Source: a virus. From it: a stretch of DNA of 45,739 nt. The translations under genes and the position numbers were made by a program. This document shows, piece after piece, positions 13,940 to 21,932 of this stretch. How positions within the stretch are numbered: position 1 is the first letter of the stretch; every line of letters begins with the position of its first letter. The notes under the pieces are model-generated. The model was not told the DNA's origin and ran no database searches. It saw only the letters and a program-made list of their open reading frames with translations. Where the stretch lies: the IMG/VR virus record IMGVR_UViG_3300035661_000111, positions 1-45,739 of that record; one strand, given 5' to 3'.

Positions 13940-14182
13940 GAGCGCTTTCAGGATCGTGCTCTTCGCCAGGCAGAATTCAAGAGCCAGCGTTTCCATCACA
14001 TCGTCGTAGCGAATGCGCTTGTCGTTGTGCAGCTCATTGAACCGGATTTGAATGCGCTTATTGCGCGCTGAAAAGTTCTTTTTTTTGATCGCTGTGACTT
14101 TAGCGACACGATCATTGACGGCAAACTCGCCGCTGAAAAGGGAAAGCGTTTCGGGATGTGCTGTAGACTGGCCTTCTGTCAT
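13925..14182 (-). CDS. Small HTH protein at the end of the head operon
   Basis: This 85-residue protein has a C-terminal helix-turn-helix-like segment (RYDDVMETLALEFCLAKSTI, LKALKSKE), a basic middle (KKKNFSARNKRIQIRFNEL) and a polar N-terminus. It is the most promoter-distal gene of the leftward operon. It could be a DNA-binding regulator; no family is recognised. Confidence 0.55.
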   Translation of the reverse strand: MTEGQSTAHPETLSLFSGEFAVNDRVAKVTAIKKKNFSARNKRIQIRFNELHNDKRIRYDDVMETLALEFCLAKSTILKALKSKE

Positions 14183-14251
14183 TGTTGTAAAATAACGAAG
14201 GTTTAACAGTTATCAACAAACAATCGGTTCGGTTGTGGATATCTTTTTTAT

Positions 14252-14812
14252 TTACTGAATTACGCGAACCGTCGAGCTGATTTGAAGTGGCACGTTCATG
14301 ATCGTCTGCAAGGTTGGATTGGCAGCATGATCGTACATCGCGCAACGAAACTTTTGCTTGGTGACCATCAGCGATTTTAACACGTGCGGCGGATTGATAC
14401 CCACCCGTGCAATGGTGCCTACCACGCGCTGATCAGTGGATGTACCGGCGAGCGCTGCGAAGGCCGGCAAGTACGAAAGCTTACTACTCCAGTTTAACAG
14501 GCTGCGGAAAATCTTATCCATGATCATGGCATGATCGGTGGCACTCACCTTCTGCACGCGCCGGTCGTCTTCAAACACATTGGTAGTGGCCAGGTGCAGC
14601 GTCCAGGTGACATCGGCCATCTGAATGTTAAAGCCAAGCTGCTGCAACTCAATTTCTGCCGGAAACTCGATGTACACTCCGGGTTCCGCCGTCATAAAGT
14701 TGCCTTCCTTTTTGGTTGTATCGTACTGATGCAGGAACCAATCAACTTCTTTCAGCTCGGGTACGTCGGCCTGAAGTTTCTTCTTGATGATCTGATACGG
14801 ATAGGTGTACAT
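14252..14812 (-). CDS. Probable tail terminator / head-tail connector protein
   Basis: This 186-residue protein follows the gpG-like gene in the leftward operon. Motifs such as YIEFPAEIELQQLGFNIQMA and VTWTLHLATTNVF, together with its position, match tail-terminator-type proteins of Mu-like phages (Mu Gp37 or gpJ region). Assignment rests on gene order and fold pattern. Confidence 0.5.
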   Translation of the reverse strand: MYTYPYQIIKKKLQADVPELKEVDWFLHQYDTTKKEGNFMTAEPGVYIEFPAEIELQQLGFNIQMADVTWTLHLATTNVFEDDRRVQKVSATDHAMIMDKIFRSLLNWSSKLSYLPAFAALAGTSTDQRVVGTIARVGINPPHVLKSLMVTKQKFRCAMYDHAANPTLQTIMNVPLQISSTVRVIQ

Positions 14813-14825
14813 GGCTTTTTATGGG

Positions 14826-15296
14826 TTATCCAAAAATTTTGTCTAAATGATCTTCAACAAACCGATCGATCTGCGCTTCGAGCTCGTGGTTTGTCTCTCC
14901 GGGTATGGGCATGTATTGTCGCTGCGGCATCTGGAATCCTGCACCACGGCCAGCTCTCAACCCTTCGTTGTGTACCTGGCTGTAGGGCGTGTTGCTGGCG
15001 ATTACCACATCCATGCCACGGCGCTCGGCTTTGGTTTGTTCCACGAGCGCGCCGGTCTTTACCAGCAGTGCTCTACGGCCACCACGTTCCTTTCCCGGCT
15101 GCTCTTCCTTCTTCCGGCCTTTCCACTTGCTGGTGTTCCCTTCGTAGTGTTCACCCTGAAAGCTTTTGTCAACGATATCCTGTGCGGCCATCTCGGTGAA
15201 CTCCGGAAGTTGCTCGGTGGTAAATACGCGTAGCTTTTCTGCCGCGCTGCGAAAGTCACCGCCGATCGGCTGGCCGGTGTTGATGTTGCGTATCAT
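14826..15296 (-). CDS. Mu gpG-like virion morphogenesis protein
   Basis: This 156-residue protein carries ALLVKTGALVEQ, VVIASNTPYSQVHNEG and MPQRQYMPIPG, the signature of the Mu gpG / P2 gpS family: a central LxxTGxL block, the YxxxHNxG turn, then PxRxF/Y. The family acts in tail completion or head-tail joining. It overlaps the gpF-like gene upstream by 4 bp. Length agrees with Mu gpG (156). Confidence 0.8.
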   Translation of the reverse strand: MIRNINTGQPIGGDFRSAAEKLRVFTTEQLPEFTEMAAQDIVDKSFQGEHYEGNTSKWKGRKKEEQPGKERGGRRALLVKTGALVEQTKAERRGMDVVIASNTPYSQVHNEGLRAGRGAGFQMPQRQYMPIPGETNHELEAQIDRFVEDHLDKIFG

Positions 15297-16075
15297 TCCT
15301 TTACGTGTTTAGCTTCCCATTCCTTCTGCATCTTCTCGGCTTGCTGCCGAATTTTTTCTGCCTGGTCGCGTCCTACCTCTTTGATGAATGGATGTGCGTC
15401 AGTAAATACCTGGCCGGTAATGCCCACATTATTTTGAAACATTTCTTTCACGTCCGGGAATCCCTGCGGCATCACCGTGGGCGTGTCGTTGTTTCTCCAC
15501 CGGGAGTAACACCGGCAGTTCCAACCATTTGGCGGATAGTATATGGTCCAGAAATTATTAATTGAGCCGTCTTCATTGTGGATGGCCAGCACCGTGCCGT
15601 CCAGCTCGCGGTGAGCATCGCGCACGCGCCCATCGCGCTGGGTGAGGTACAGCAGCTTTCCGCCACGTGCTTCTACTGCTTTCCAGTTTTCGGCAGCGCG
15701 GCCTGCGGCGGTAGCGTAGTTGTACTCGGCCTGCAAGTAGTTTTTGTTGTACTTCTCGTTGATGCTCAGCGCATGTTTTTTAAACTCACTGAAGGGCACC
15801 GGCTTGTCGTCGGGACCGGTAAGCTCATTCACCAGTTCAATGATGTTTAAGTGGTTCTTAAAGGCCGCAAAAACATTGACGTTGGCGCGCAGCTCCAGGA
15901 TAAATTTCTCTGCCCTGGAGAACTCACCGACCGGATTGATGCCGTAGCCTTCGGCCACAGATTTCCACAGCTCGTCGGTGGTGGCTTGCCAGGTGGCTTC
16001 GTCGATGTCACCGGCCTCGATGAGTTTGTTGTACACCCGCTCGGTGACGGATGCAAAAAGCTGAGACAGATCCAC
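15293..16075 (-). CDS. Mu gpF-like minor head protein
   Basis: The protein has 260 residues from a GTG at 16075. NVFAAFKNHLNIIELVNEL, the YLQAEYNYA block, RDGRVRDAHRELDGTVL and FWTIYYPPNGWNCRCYSRW are diagnostic of the Mu F / SPP1 gp7 head morphogenesis family (DxRxR..H..LDG, PPxxWxCRC). It is a few-copy internal head protein near the portal. No ATG precedes GTG in this frame, and the frame is open back into the end of the portal gene, so the start or a frameshift fusion needs attention. Confidence 0.85.
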   Translation of the reverse strand: MDLSQLFASVTERVYNKLIEAGDIDEATWQATTDELWKSVAEGYGINPVGEFSRAEKFILELRANVNVFAAFKNHLNIIELVNELTGPDDKPVPFSEFKKHALSINEKYNKNYLQAEYNYATAAGRAAENWKAVEARGGKLLYLTQRDGRVRDAHRELDGTVLAIHNEDGSINNFWTIYYPPNGWNCRCYSRWRNNDTPTVMPQGFPDVKEMFQNNVGITGQVFTDAHPFIKEVGRDQAEKIRQQAEKMQKEWEAKHVKE

Positions 16076-16137
16076 TCCATCTTTTGCCTGAAAAGGTTCG
16101 ACTACTTTTTTGGGATACAGCTCCGCCGCTGCCTGTG

Positions 16138-17403
16138 TTATCTGAACAAGTTGCGCGGAGCTGAAGTTTTTTTTGTGAGGCCACCTCCAGCGCCTTTCAC
16201 TTTTTGTTTTGGTTTCACGGGCTTGATGGGGTTGCCCTGGTCGTCGAGTTCTTCGTCGCCATCGGGCTCGTCGTCGCCATCTTTGTCGATATCGAGATAG
16301 CGGAACTCACGATCTTTCAGCGGATAACCTTTGCCGATGAGGAAAGGAAACAGCGTCTCGTTGTTGTAGAAGGTTTCGCGCCTTTTGTTGTCCTCAATAA
16401 ACTCATCCTCGGTACGCTCATGTACCTCAGCAGCGCCAACAAATGATTTCTGATCGCTGGTACCGGTCTGGCCGTTGATGATCTTGCTGATCATCTCATC
16501 GCAGTACTTTGCTTTCTCCAGATAAATCTGGTGCGAGTCTTTCCCTTTGGATTCAAGGATGGTTACTTCATCCTGGTCGTCGATGATCACCCAAAGATTT
16601 GATCCAAACTGGCTGGCCATCTGTTCGAGCCGGTTTATCTCTTTTTGATCTTTGGTGGCTGTCTTGATCGCCAAAATCGGCATACCAAACTTTTCGCTAT
16701 GGCGGCTCCAATCGGTACGCGAATAGTTTTTCCAGATCACTTCTTTGGCTACGCTCAGCAATAATCCAAGATCGTCGTGTTCGCCTACTTCCAGCAACCA
16801 TTTGTTGAATGGAGGCTTGCGGTATGGAATACCGATGGTGTCGCCCACGTTGATCAATATCTCGCCGGTCTCCGGGCGCACGTGCTCGCGCGGGAAAAGT
16901 TTTACATCAGAAAACTCCATCGCGATACCGGGCTCTGTGCTTGGTATCATTTTGCCAAACTCAATGAGCGTGTGTCCGTAAAACGGTGTGGAGTGAAAGT
17001 GCGATCGGTAATCATGAAACCATGTCTTTTGCAGAATGCGGGTAGAAGCTTCGTCTATTTCTTCCGACCCTTTTTTGAACACGGCAAAAGGAGAGCCAAC
17101 CGTTTTGAGAATGTTATTGCGGATGGCGCTGCGTGTATGTGACTCACGAACCGCCTGCCGGTAGATTTCATAGAGCAGCCACCGGTTTGGAAACTCGGGA
17201 TTTTCTGCGGCCATGATAGCCATCTTCAATTCATCCTGCTGCATCTGCGCCACGAATACCCTTCGCGCCGTGATGTCGAAGCTCAGGCGCTTGCCGTCAT
17301 CATTGAAATACTTTTTGGCTTTGCCTTCAATGGCACTGTTCATGATGGCGTTTCGTATCCCCTCAGGGAGCGCGTTGATCACGCGGGTTAATCCAAATTT
17401 CAT
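16138..17403 (-). CDS. Mu Gp29-like portal protein (DUF935)
   Basis: This 421-residue protein is somewhat shorter than Mu Gp29 (512). It forms the dodecameric channel for DNA packaging. Characteristic stretches include AIMAAENPEFPNRWLLYEIY, RNNILKTVGSPFAVFKKGS, the KEVIWKNYSRTDW block, FGMPILAIKTATKDQKEINR and KIINGQTGTSDQKSFVGAAEVH. The C-terminus is acidic then Lys/Gly-rich. A run of eight A residues (sense strand, complement of 16167..16174) precedes the stop by about 30 bases and offers a -1 slip into the open gpF frame. Confidence 0.88.
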   Translation of the reverse strand: MKFGLTRVINALPEGIRNAIMNSAIEGKAKKYFNDDGKRLSFDITARRVFVAQMQQDELKMAIMAAENPEFPNRWLLYEIYRQAVRESHTRSAIRNNILKTVGSPFAVFKKGSEEIDEASTRILQKTWFHDYRSHFHSTPFYGHTLIEFGKMIPSTEPGIAMEFSDVKLFPREHVRPETGEILINVGDTIGIPYRKPPFNKWLLEVGEHDDLGLLLSVAKEVIWKNYSRTDWSRHSEKFGMPILAIKTATKDQKEINRLEQMASQFGSNLWVIIDDQDEVTILESKGKDSHQIYLEKAKYCDEMISKIINGQTGTSDQKSFVGAAEVHERTEDEFIEDNKRRETFYNNETLFPFLIGKGYPLKDREFRYLDIDKDGDDEPDGDEELDDQGNPIKPVKPKQKVKGAGGGLTKKTSAPRNLFR

Positions 17404-17415
17404 AAGAGTAAATTT

Positions 17416-17886
17416 TTAAGCTCCGAATTTGTTGATGTTGATAAAGCCATCTCCTTGCGAGCGCACAGGCTGACTTCCCCAACGTGTTTTTGTGAGCGGC
17501 TCTGCATTGCCATCTGTGTCAGACTCCTGAAGCTGCGCGAGTGTGCAGTTCATTTTGCCGTCGCTGATCTTGTTGAGCATCTCCATCGTGTCGTCATAGT
17601 TTTTGATCACACGCTCCGGCACAAGTGCGTCCGGGATACGCTCGTAGAGATAGTACAGCACCAGGCACTTCACCCAGCGCAGCAATGCCTGATTGCGATT
17701 AGCTCCGGTTTTAGCAAACTCAAGATTCATGTCGTAGCGTCCGCTAAGAAACTCCTGAACTTGTCCGAGCGCTTCGGTTTCAGCCGCGTCGATCGTAGCG
17801 TCGGAAGCTTCGGTAATCTGGTCGAGCTTGTAGGTCTTGATCTGATACAAGTAATCAGCCTTGGTGATAAAATCGGATAGAGCCAT
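17416..17886 (-). CDS. Mu Gp36-like head-tail protein (DUF1320)
   Basis: This 156-residue protein has ALSDFITKADYLYQI at the start, then EALGQVQEFLSGRYDMN, LLRWVKCLVLYYLYERIPD and VIKNYDDTMEMLNKISDGKM, which are the conserved helices of the DUF1320/Gp36 family, counterparts of head-tail adaptor proteins. It lies between TerL and portal, a modified order relative to Mu, where Gp36 follows the capsid gene. Confidence 0.82.
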   Translation of the reverse strand: MALSDFITKADYLYQIKTYKLDQITEASDATIDAAETEALGQVQEFLSGRYDMNLEFAKTGANRNQALLRWVKCLVLYYLYERIPDALVPERVIKNYDDTMEMLNKISDGKMNCTLAQLQESDTDGNAEPLTKTRWGSQPVRSQGDGFININKFGA

Positions 17887-17889
17887 ATT

Positions 17890-18015
17890 TCAATTAAGGT
17901 TAAAGGTGAATGCATAAATATCTTTACCATCGGAGAGCACAAGAACATTGGAAGCGTTGCGTACTTCATCGTACTTAACTTCGACGAAGCAAACGAAGTG
18001 CAATTTGTTGGGCAT
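17890..18015 (-). CDS. Small unknown protein, 41 residues
   Basis: ATG (complement of 18013..18015) to TGA encodes a peptide with alternating beta-like residues (LHFVCFVEVKYDEV, SNVLVLSDGKDIYAFTFNLN). It fits exactly between TerL and the Gp36-like gene with 8- and 3-bp gaps, which supports coding. Function is unknown. Confidence 0.5.
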   Translation of the reverse strand: MPNKLHFVCFVEVKYDEVRNASNVLVLSDGKDIYAFTFNLN

Positions 18016-18023
18016 AGTTTCAA

Positions 18024-19631
18024 TCATCCCTGGCGTGCGCTGGAGTGTTTGTATTTACCCATCATTTGCCCGGCCGGGCGATCGTCCGATCGGCGATTGG
18101 TTTTCGTCAGCAAATAGATTGCTCCTTCCACGGCATCAGGCCCATCATCGTGGCCGTTGGGGAAGGCAAGGAACTGTTCTCGCAGGGTGATCATGTCGCT
18201 ATTCTTCTGCAACTTTTTATTGAAAACAATCAGTCCACGCTCAGCCAGTGGAGACAGGTCTTCAATGCGGCCAAACTTATCGGGCTTGGCGCGCTTGTCT
18301 GCCCGAAGGCGCAACAGCTTGCCACGGCTTTCGCCTTCGCTGTCGTACTCGCTCATATACAATTCTTCCTGAAGAAAATTCGCCTCCAGGTAATGTGGAC
18401 AAATCACCTCTCGGTGACCGGGTTTTAAGCCGGGTACGAATGACCTTTTGCGGATGGCTTCATCAATGTCGTAATGAGCCGATACCATCGCCACACGGCT
18501 TGCCTGACGCACCCACGCCCAGATGATGTGATAGTACTTGCCTTTTCGGCCAACGAGCACAATGGCCTTAAAATCGTTTTTCTTGGCCCCCTTGTAACTT
18601 GGGTCATTGTACGTGATGAGCTGATCGTATTCATCGAGCGGCAGTACATCATCCCACGGCAAGTGTTCCTCACGGAATATGTCACCGTCTTCAATGTGCT
18701 GGTGATAGAACTGCCTGCGCGAGCTGCGGTAGCCCATCTCCAAAATACGCGCCTGAATATTTTCAACGGTGTAGCGTGGCCATGCCGGTACACCTCCGTT
18801 TTCGATGAGCAACATCTTGTGCGTGACCGGGTCTTCGGTAGCGAAAACTTTGATGTGCACAATGCCCGGCCGTATCGGGTCGCCCTCTTTCACATCTCCG
18901 GCAAAGTGTGCGGTAAGGTCGTTCTTTGCCGTACGGTTGTTGGCAAAGACCAGGCGTTTGCCTTTGATACTCAAACACCCCAAGAACTCTCCGTTAACCC
19001 AATCCAAATCTTGCTTAACGAGCTCTTGATTCTTCGCTCGCTTCTTCGATGCGGCATCATCCACCACACCGTAGTTTGGTCTGCGGCCTGCGTTGCGCAC
19101 ACCGGCAGGGTTTTGACCAATACCAAAAGACCAGAAGCCAATGCCATCGGCTGTAATGAAACTGCCGTCGCTCCAGCTGCCTATAGTGCGCTGCTCACCA
19201 AAGTCGTTGATGTATGCTTTATTGTTCATCAACTCTGCCTGCACATCACCGATCAGCTTGGCTGCTTTGGCTTCTGTTTCGCTGGCGAGTATCATGCCAT
19301 CGAGCTGACCGGTGGCTTTCAACCAGAGCGGAATAAACACATCGGCAAACACGGACTTGGCATGCTCACGCGCCCACTCGAGCAGCACGGTGACGTTTTC
19401 TTTGCTAAGAATTTCGTTGGCTGCTTTTTTATGAAACCAACCAAACTTAGAGTCGATGTAGTGCGGGAAATAATATTGGCAGAACTTCTCGAAGTTACGA
19501 ATCAACAACAGCTCGCTGATGCGCTGGCGTTTTTGCTCCGGTGTTTCATCCCGAATAGGTGTAGTTTGCTTTTTTATGCGACTGCATAATTCAAGCCAAT
19601 CCTGATAGACTTTATCATCAATCCTTGCCAT
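18024..19631 (-). CDS. Terminase large subunit (Mu Gp28-like)
   Basis: This 535-residue protein is the ATPase/nuclease motor for headful DNA packaging. A variant Walker A lies at about 86-93 (WAREHAKS) and Walker B at about 187-192 (NYGVVDD). The C-terminal RNase H-like nuclease begins with LITYNDPSYKG, followed by DFKAIVLVGRKGKYYHII, and a late acidic segment PNGHDDGPDAVEGAIYLL that completes the metal site. The length matches the family. It overlaps the small subunit by one base. Confidence 0.9.
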   Translation of the reverse strand: MARIDDKVYQDWLELCSRIKKQTTPIRDETPEQKRQRISELLLIRNFEKFCQYYFPHYIDSKFGWFHKKAANEILSKENVTVLLEWAREHAKSVFADVFIPLWLKATGQLDGMILASETEAKAAKLIGDVQAELMNNKAYINDFGEQRTIGSWSDGSFITADGIGFWSFGIGQNPAGVRNAGRRPNYGVVDDAASKKRAKNQELVKQDLDWVNGEFLGCLSIKGKRLVFANNRTAKNDLTAHFAGDVKEGDPIRPGIVHIKVFATEDPVTHKMLLIENGGVPAWPRYTVENIQARILEMGYRSSRRQFYHQHIEDGDIFREEHLPWDDVLPLDEYDQLITYNDPSYKGAKKNDFKAIVLVGRKGKYYHIIWAWVRQASRVAMVSAHYDIDEAIRKRSFVPGLKPGHREVICPHYLEANFLQEELYMSEYDSEGESRGKLLRLRADKRAKPDKFGRIEDLSPLAERGLIVFNKKLQKNSDMITLREQFLAFPNGHDDGPDAVEGAIYLLTKTNRRSDDRPAGQMMGKYKHSSARQG

Positions 19632-20098
19632 TACAACTCAGCGCGTTTGATGTTGAGATAATCGTCGGCTTTGGGAATGAGATTTTTAGCGAGCTCCAGA
19701 TCGGCCACCTGCACGTAGTCGATGAATTCTTTCATGATGTTCACCACGGTAGCCCACTCTAATTGTTTGCTCTTAATGGTGGTGAATAATTTTTGAAGTG
19801 CGTCGATATCACCTTTGTCGAGGAGTGTGAGTGACTCTGTTTCTTTCTTTTTGAACTTCTCCTCATATTGATCCTTGCGCATTTTGAGCGCGCGTGTCTG
19901 GTAGTTGATCAACTCCCACACGTCGTCTTCAGCTACTTCGCGGCTCATGTTTTTCTTGGCGCGCTTTTCTTTCCAGTTGTATTTGGTAGCCCAGGAGGAA
20001 ATTGATTTCTCAGATACATCGAGCACACGAGCGATGCTCTTCTGATCGAAGCCGGCGTCGAATAATTCTTTCGCAGCTTCTTTTTTATCATTCATCAT
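19631..20098 (-). CDS. Terminase small subunit-like HTH protein
   Basis: This 155-residue protein has an N-terminal helix-turn-helix (AKELFDAGFDQKSIARVLDV, SEKSISSWATKYNW) of the kind found in phage terminase small subunits, and a helical oligomerisation region after residue 50. As the first gene of the leftward operon, directly before TerL, it likely recognises phage DNA for packaging. Confidence 0.75.
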   Translation of the reverse strand: MMNDKKEAAKELFDAGFDQKSIARVLDVSEKSISSWATKYNWKEKRAKKNMSREVAEDDVWELINYQTRALKMRKDQYEEKFKKKETESLTLLDKGDIDALQKLFTTIKSKQLEWATVVNIMKEFIDYVQVADLELAKNLIPKADDYLNIKRAEL

Positions 20099-20193
20099 TC
20101 AGCAAAAGTGCCGCGAAAACATGCGCTTTGAAAGGCAACTATTTGGTGATCTGCTGAAATGAAACAGGTGACGTAAACAATCCCGGAGGTGAG
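20099..20193. promoter_or_regulatory. Divergent late intergenic region
   Basis: These 95 bp separate the leftward terminase/portal operon from the rightward protease/capsid block, so they should hold two late promoters. A 7-bp inverted repeat, TTCAGCA (20098..20104) and TGCTGAA (20152..20158), frames the middle. TTTG and TATTTG occur on the plus strand near 20128 and 20140 but with short spacing. GGAGGTG at 20185 is an unusually strong ribosome-binding site. Confidence 0.4.
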
Positions 20194-21447
20194 ATGAAGA
20201 GAAGATTTTTTATCCGTGCAATGTCTGTGATTTTTGGTTCACTATTTCACAAAGGGATAAAAAAATTTAGAATGTTCGAGCCAAAAGCAGTCGCTAAAGA
20301 CACTTACGAAATCAAAATGTATGGCACTATCTCTCAATGGGAGAAAGCCAATGCTGCTGATTTCAGCAAGTCGATGGATGAGGTGATTGCAAAGGGTGCG
20401 AAGCAGATTATTTTTCCTACTCACTCCGGAGGCGGATCAATCTATGAAGGCATAGCAATGGGCAACAAAGTCCAGGAGGCCCGATCCAAAGGAATCAAAA
20501 CTATTTGTCGCATTGAAGGATTGGCCGCATCGATGGCCGCTGTGTTTGCTGCCAACTGTGATGAAACAGAGATAGCAAGCAACGCGCGCATGATGGTGCA
20601 TGAAGGCCGCATGATTTCAATGGGAACAGTCACCCAACTCCGCGCTGATGCTGATCAGCTCGAATCTTTGAACGAAGACATTGCCGATGTATTCGCTACG
20701 CGAACAGGTAAGGAGAAGTCCTGGATCATGACAAACTGGTTGAGCGGAAAGGATAAATGGTTCAACGCCCAGCAGTCTATTGATGTAAAGCTTGCCGATC
20801 GGAAAATTCCGACCGGAGAAAAAAAACTTCCGGTGCTGGCCAACTCCACACCGTGGGAAAAGATGGCGGCTACCTACGACAAAATCTTTTATCCCGAAAA
20901 CCCAACTCCTGAAAATTCAAATCTCATGAAAGATCAATTGATTAAGACACTCGGCCTCGCGGCTGATGCTACTGATGAACAAATCAACGCGGCCGTTGCT
21001 GCTTTGAAAAATACACCGGCTCCCGCTCCTGGTGCTGCTGCGCATGCCGCTGCTGCACCCGCCGCTTCGGCTGCCAGTACTGCCAACGACAGCAAAGCGG
21101 TTGACTTGTTGATGAAGATCGCGACAGAACGCGGCGTAACTGATGCCAAGAAATTGGAGAACATCAAAGCCGTTGCTGCTATCAACATCGATGCAGCCTA
21201 CGACATGCTTCCTACCAAGGAAGATGAGCCACGGTTGAGCGAAGTTATCGCGCAGCTTAAAGGCAACTCCGCCGAAAACGGCGGACGCCAGGATCGTAAG
21301 GACTGGACGCTGACCGACTGGCAGATGAAAGACGAAAAAGGTCTTCATCAGATGCTCACCAAGGAGCCGAAGAAATACATCGCGCTCTTCAAAGCAGAGC
21401 ATGGTGTAGAACTGAAAGAATCCGACCTGGCAGGATTCGCTCTGTAA
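20194..21447 (+). CDS. ClpP-like head maturation protease with C-terminal scaffold
   Basis: This 417-residue protein corresponds to Mu gpI with the overlapping scaffold gpZ. The N-terminal protease (about 30-210) has FPTHSGGGSIYEG, the nucleophile region GLAASMAAV (S113) and ARMMVHEGRM (H136) of the S14/ClpP fold. A Pro/Ala-rich linker (about 270-300) joins a helical scaffold region ending with DLAGFAL. An internal ATG at 20926 could give a separate scaffold. GGAGGTG lies 3 bp before the start. It should process the capsid during assembly. Confidence 0.85.
   Translation: MKRRFFIRAMSVIFGSLFHKGIKKFRMFEPKAVAKDTYEIKMYGTISQWEKANAADFSKSMDEVIAKGAKQIIFPTHSGGGSIYEGIAMGNKVQEARSKGIKTICRIEGLAASMAAVFAANCDETEIASNARMMVHEGRMISMGTVTQLRADADQLESLNEDIADVFATRTGKEKSWIMTNWLSGKDKWFNAQQSIDVKLADRKIPTGEKKLPVLANSTPWEKMAATYDKIFYPENPTPENSNLMKDQLIKTLGLAADATDEQINAAVAALKNTPAPAPGAAAHAAAAPAASAASTANDSKAVDLLMKIATERGVTDAKKLENIKAVAAINIDAAYDMLPTKEDEPRLSEVIAQLKGNSAENGGRQDRKDWTLTDWQMKDEKGLHQMLTKEPKKYIALFKAEHGVELKESDLAGFAL
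20926..21447 (+). CDS. Possible nested scaffold protein (in frame with protease)
   Basis: ATG 20926 begins MKDQLIKTLGLAADATDEQI at residue 245 of the protease. In Mu the scaffold Z is translated from an internal start in I. The same arrangement would give a 173-residue Ala-rich helical scaffold here. There is no clear ribosome-binding site, so cleavage of the full protein is an alternative source. Confidence 0.4.
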   Translation: MKDQLIKTLGLAADATDEQINAAVAALKNTPAPAPGAAAHAAAAPAASAASTANDSKAVDLLMKIATERGVTDAKKLENIKAVAAINIDAAYDMLPTKEDEPRLSEVIAQLKGNSAENGGRQDRKDWTLTDWQMKDEKGLHQMLTKEPKKYIALFKAEHGVELKESDLAGFAL

Positions 21448-21506
21448 AAAAAGCCACACCCGATTTTCTAAACCCTCGAATTCAAAAATTTTAAAGATAC
21501 CCTATC

Positions 21507-21872
21507 ATGGAAAAATCAAGATGGCCCTTCGGTAAAGCTGACGTTCCCACTAGCATTGCAAGCGGTGCCGGTACAGTGCAGATACTGACCAAAGAAGGGA
21601 ACAGCGGCATCGACAATCAGTATGTGATTGAGAAGTTGTCGCTCACCGGTAACATCACGCTCAACGCGGGTCCCCTGGATGCAGAGTTGAAGGCCGGAGC
21701 AATTCTCGAATTGTGGATTACCTGCGATGGAAATATCCGCACGGTGACGCTCGGTACCGGCTTTAACAACGCCACTGTGTTGAGTGGAGTTGCCAGCAAG
21801 ACGGTGAAGATATTGTTCTCGTTCGATGGAACTTCTTTCAGCCAATTGGCCCCGCAAATCCAGATCAACTAA
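21507..21872 (+). CDS. Probable head decoration protein
   Basis: This 121-residue, beta-rich protein (TVQILTKEGNSGIDNQYVIE, LSLTGNITLNAGPLDAEL, ASKTVKILFSFDGTSFSQLA) lies between the protease and the capsid gene, the usual place for a decoration protein of lambda gpD type. No motif is diagnostic; the pattern also resembles small trimeric beta-sandwich structural proteins. Confidence 0.5.
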   Translation: MEKSRWPFGKADVPTSIASGAGTVQILTKEGNSGIDNQYVIEKLSLTGNITLNAGPLDAELKAGAILELWITCDGNIRTVTLGTGFNNATVLSGVASKTVKILFSFDGTSFSQLAPQIQIN

Positions 21873-21932
21873 GCCAGCACATTTCATACGCCCAATAACC
21901 CCTTAAACCGAATTTTTTAAACTGAAATAATC

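Noticed and set aside
14531-15233. Plus-strand frames within the leftward head operon
   Set aside because: They are opposite to gpG-like and tail-terminator genes with clear family motifs.
18474-19589. Long plus-strand frame opposite the terminase large subunit
   Set aside because: It is antisense to a clear TerL gene, has no recognisable domain and its residues mirror TerL codon bias.
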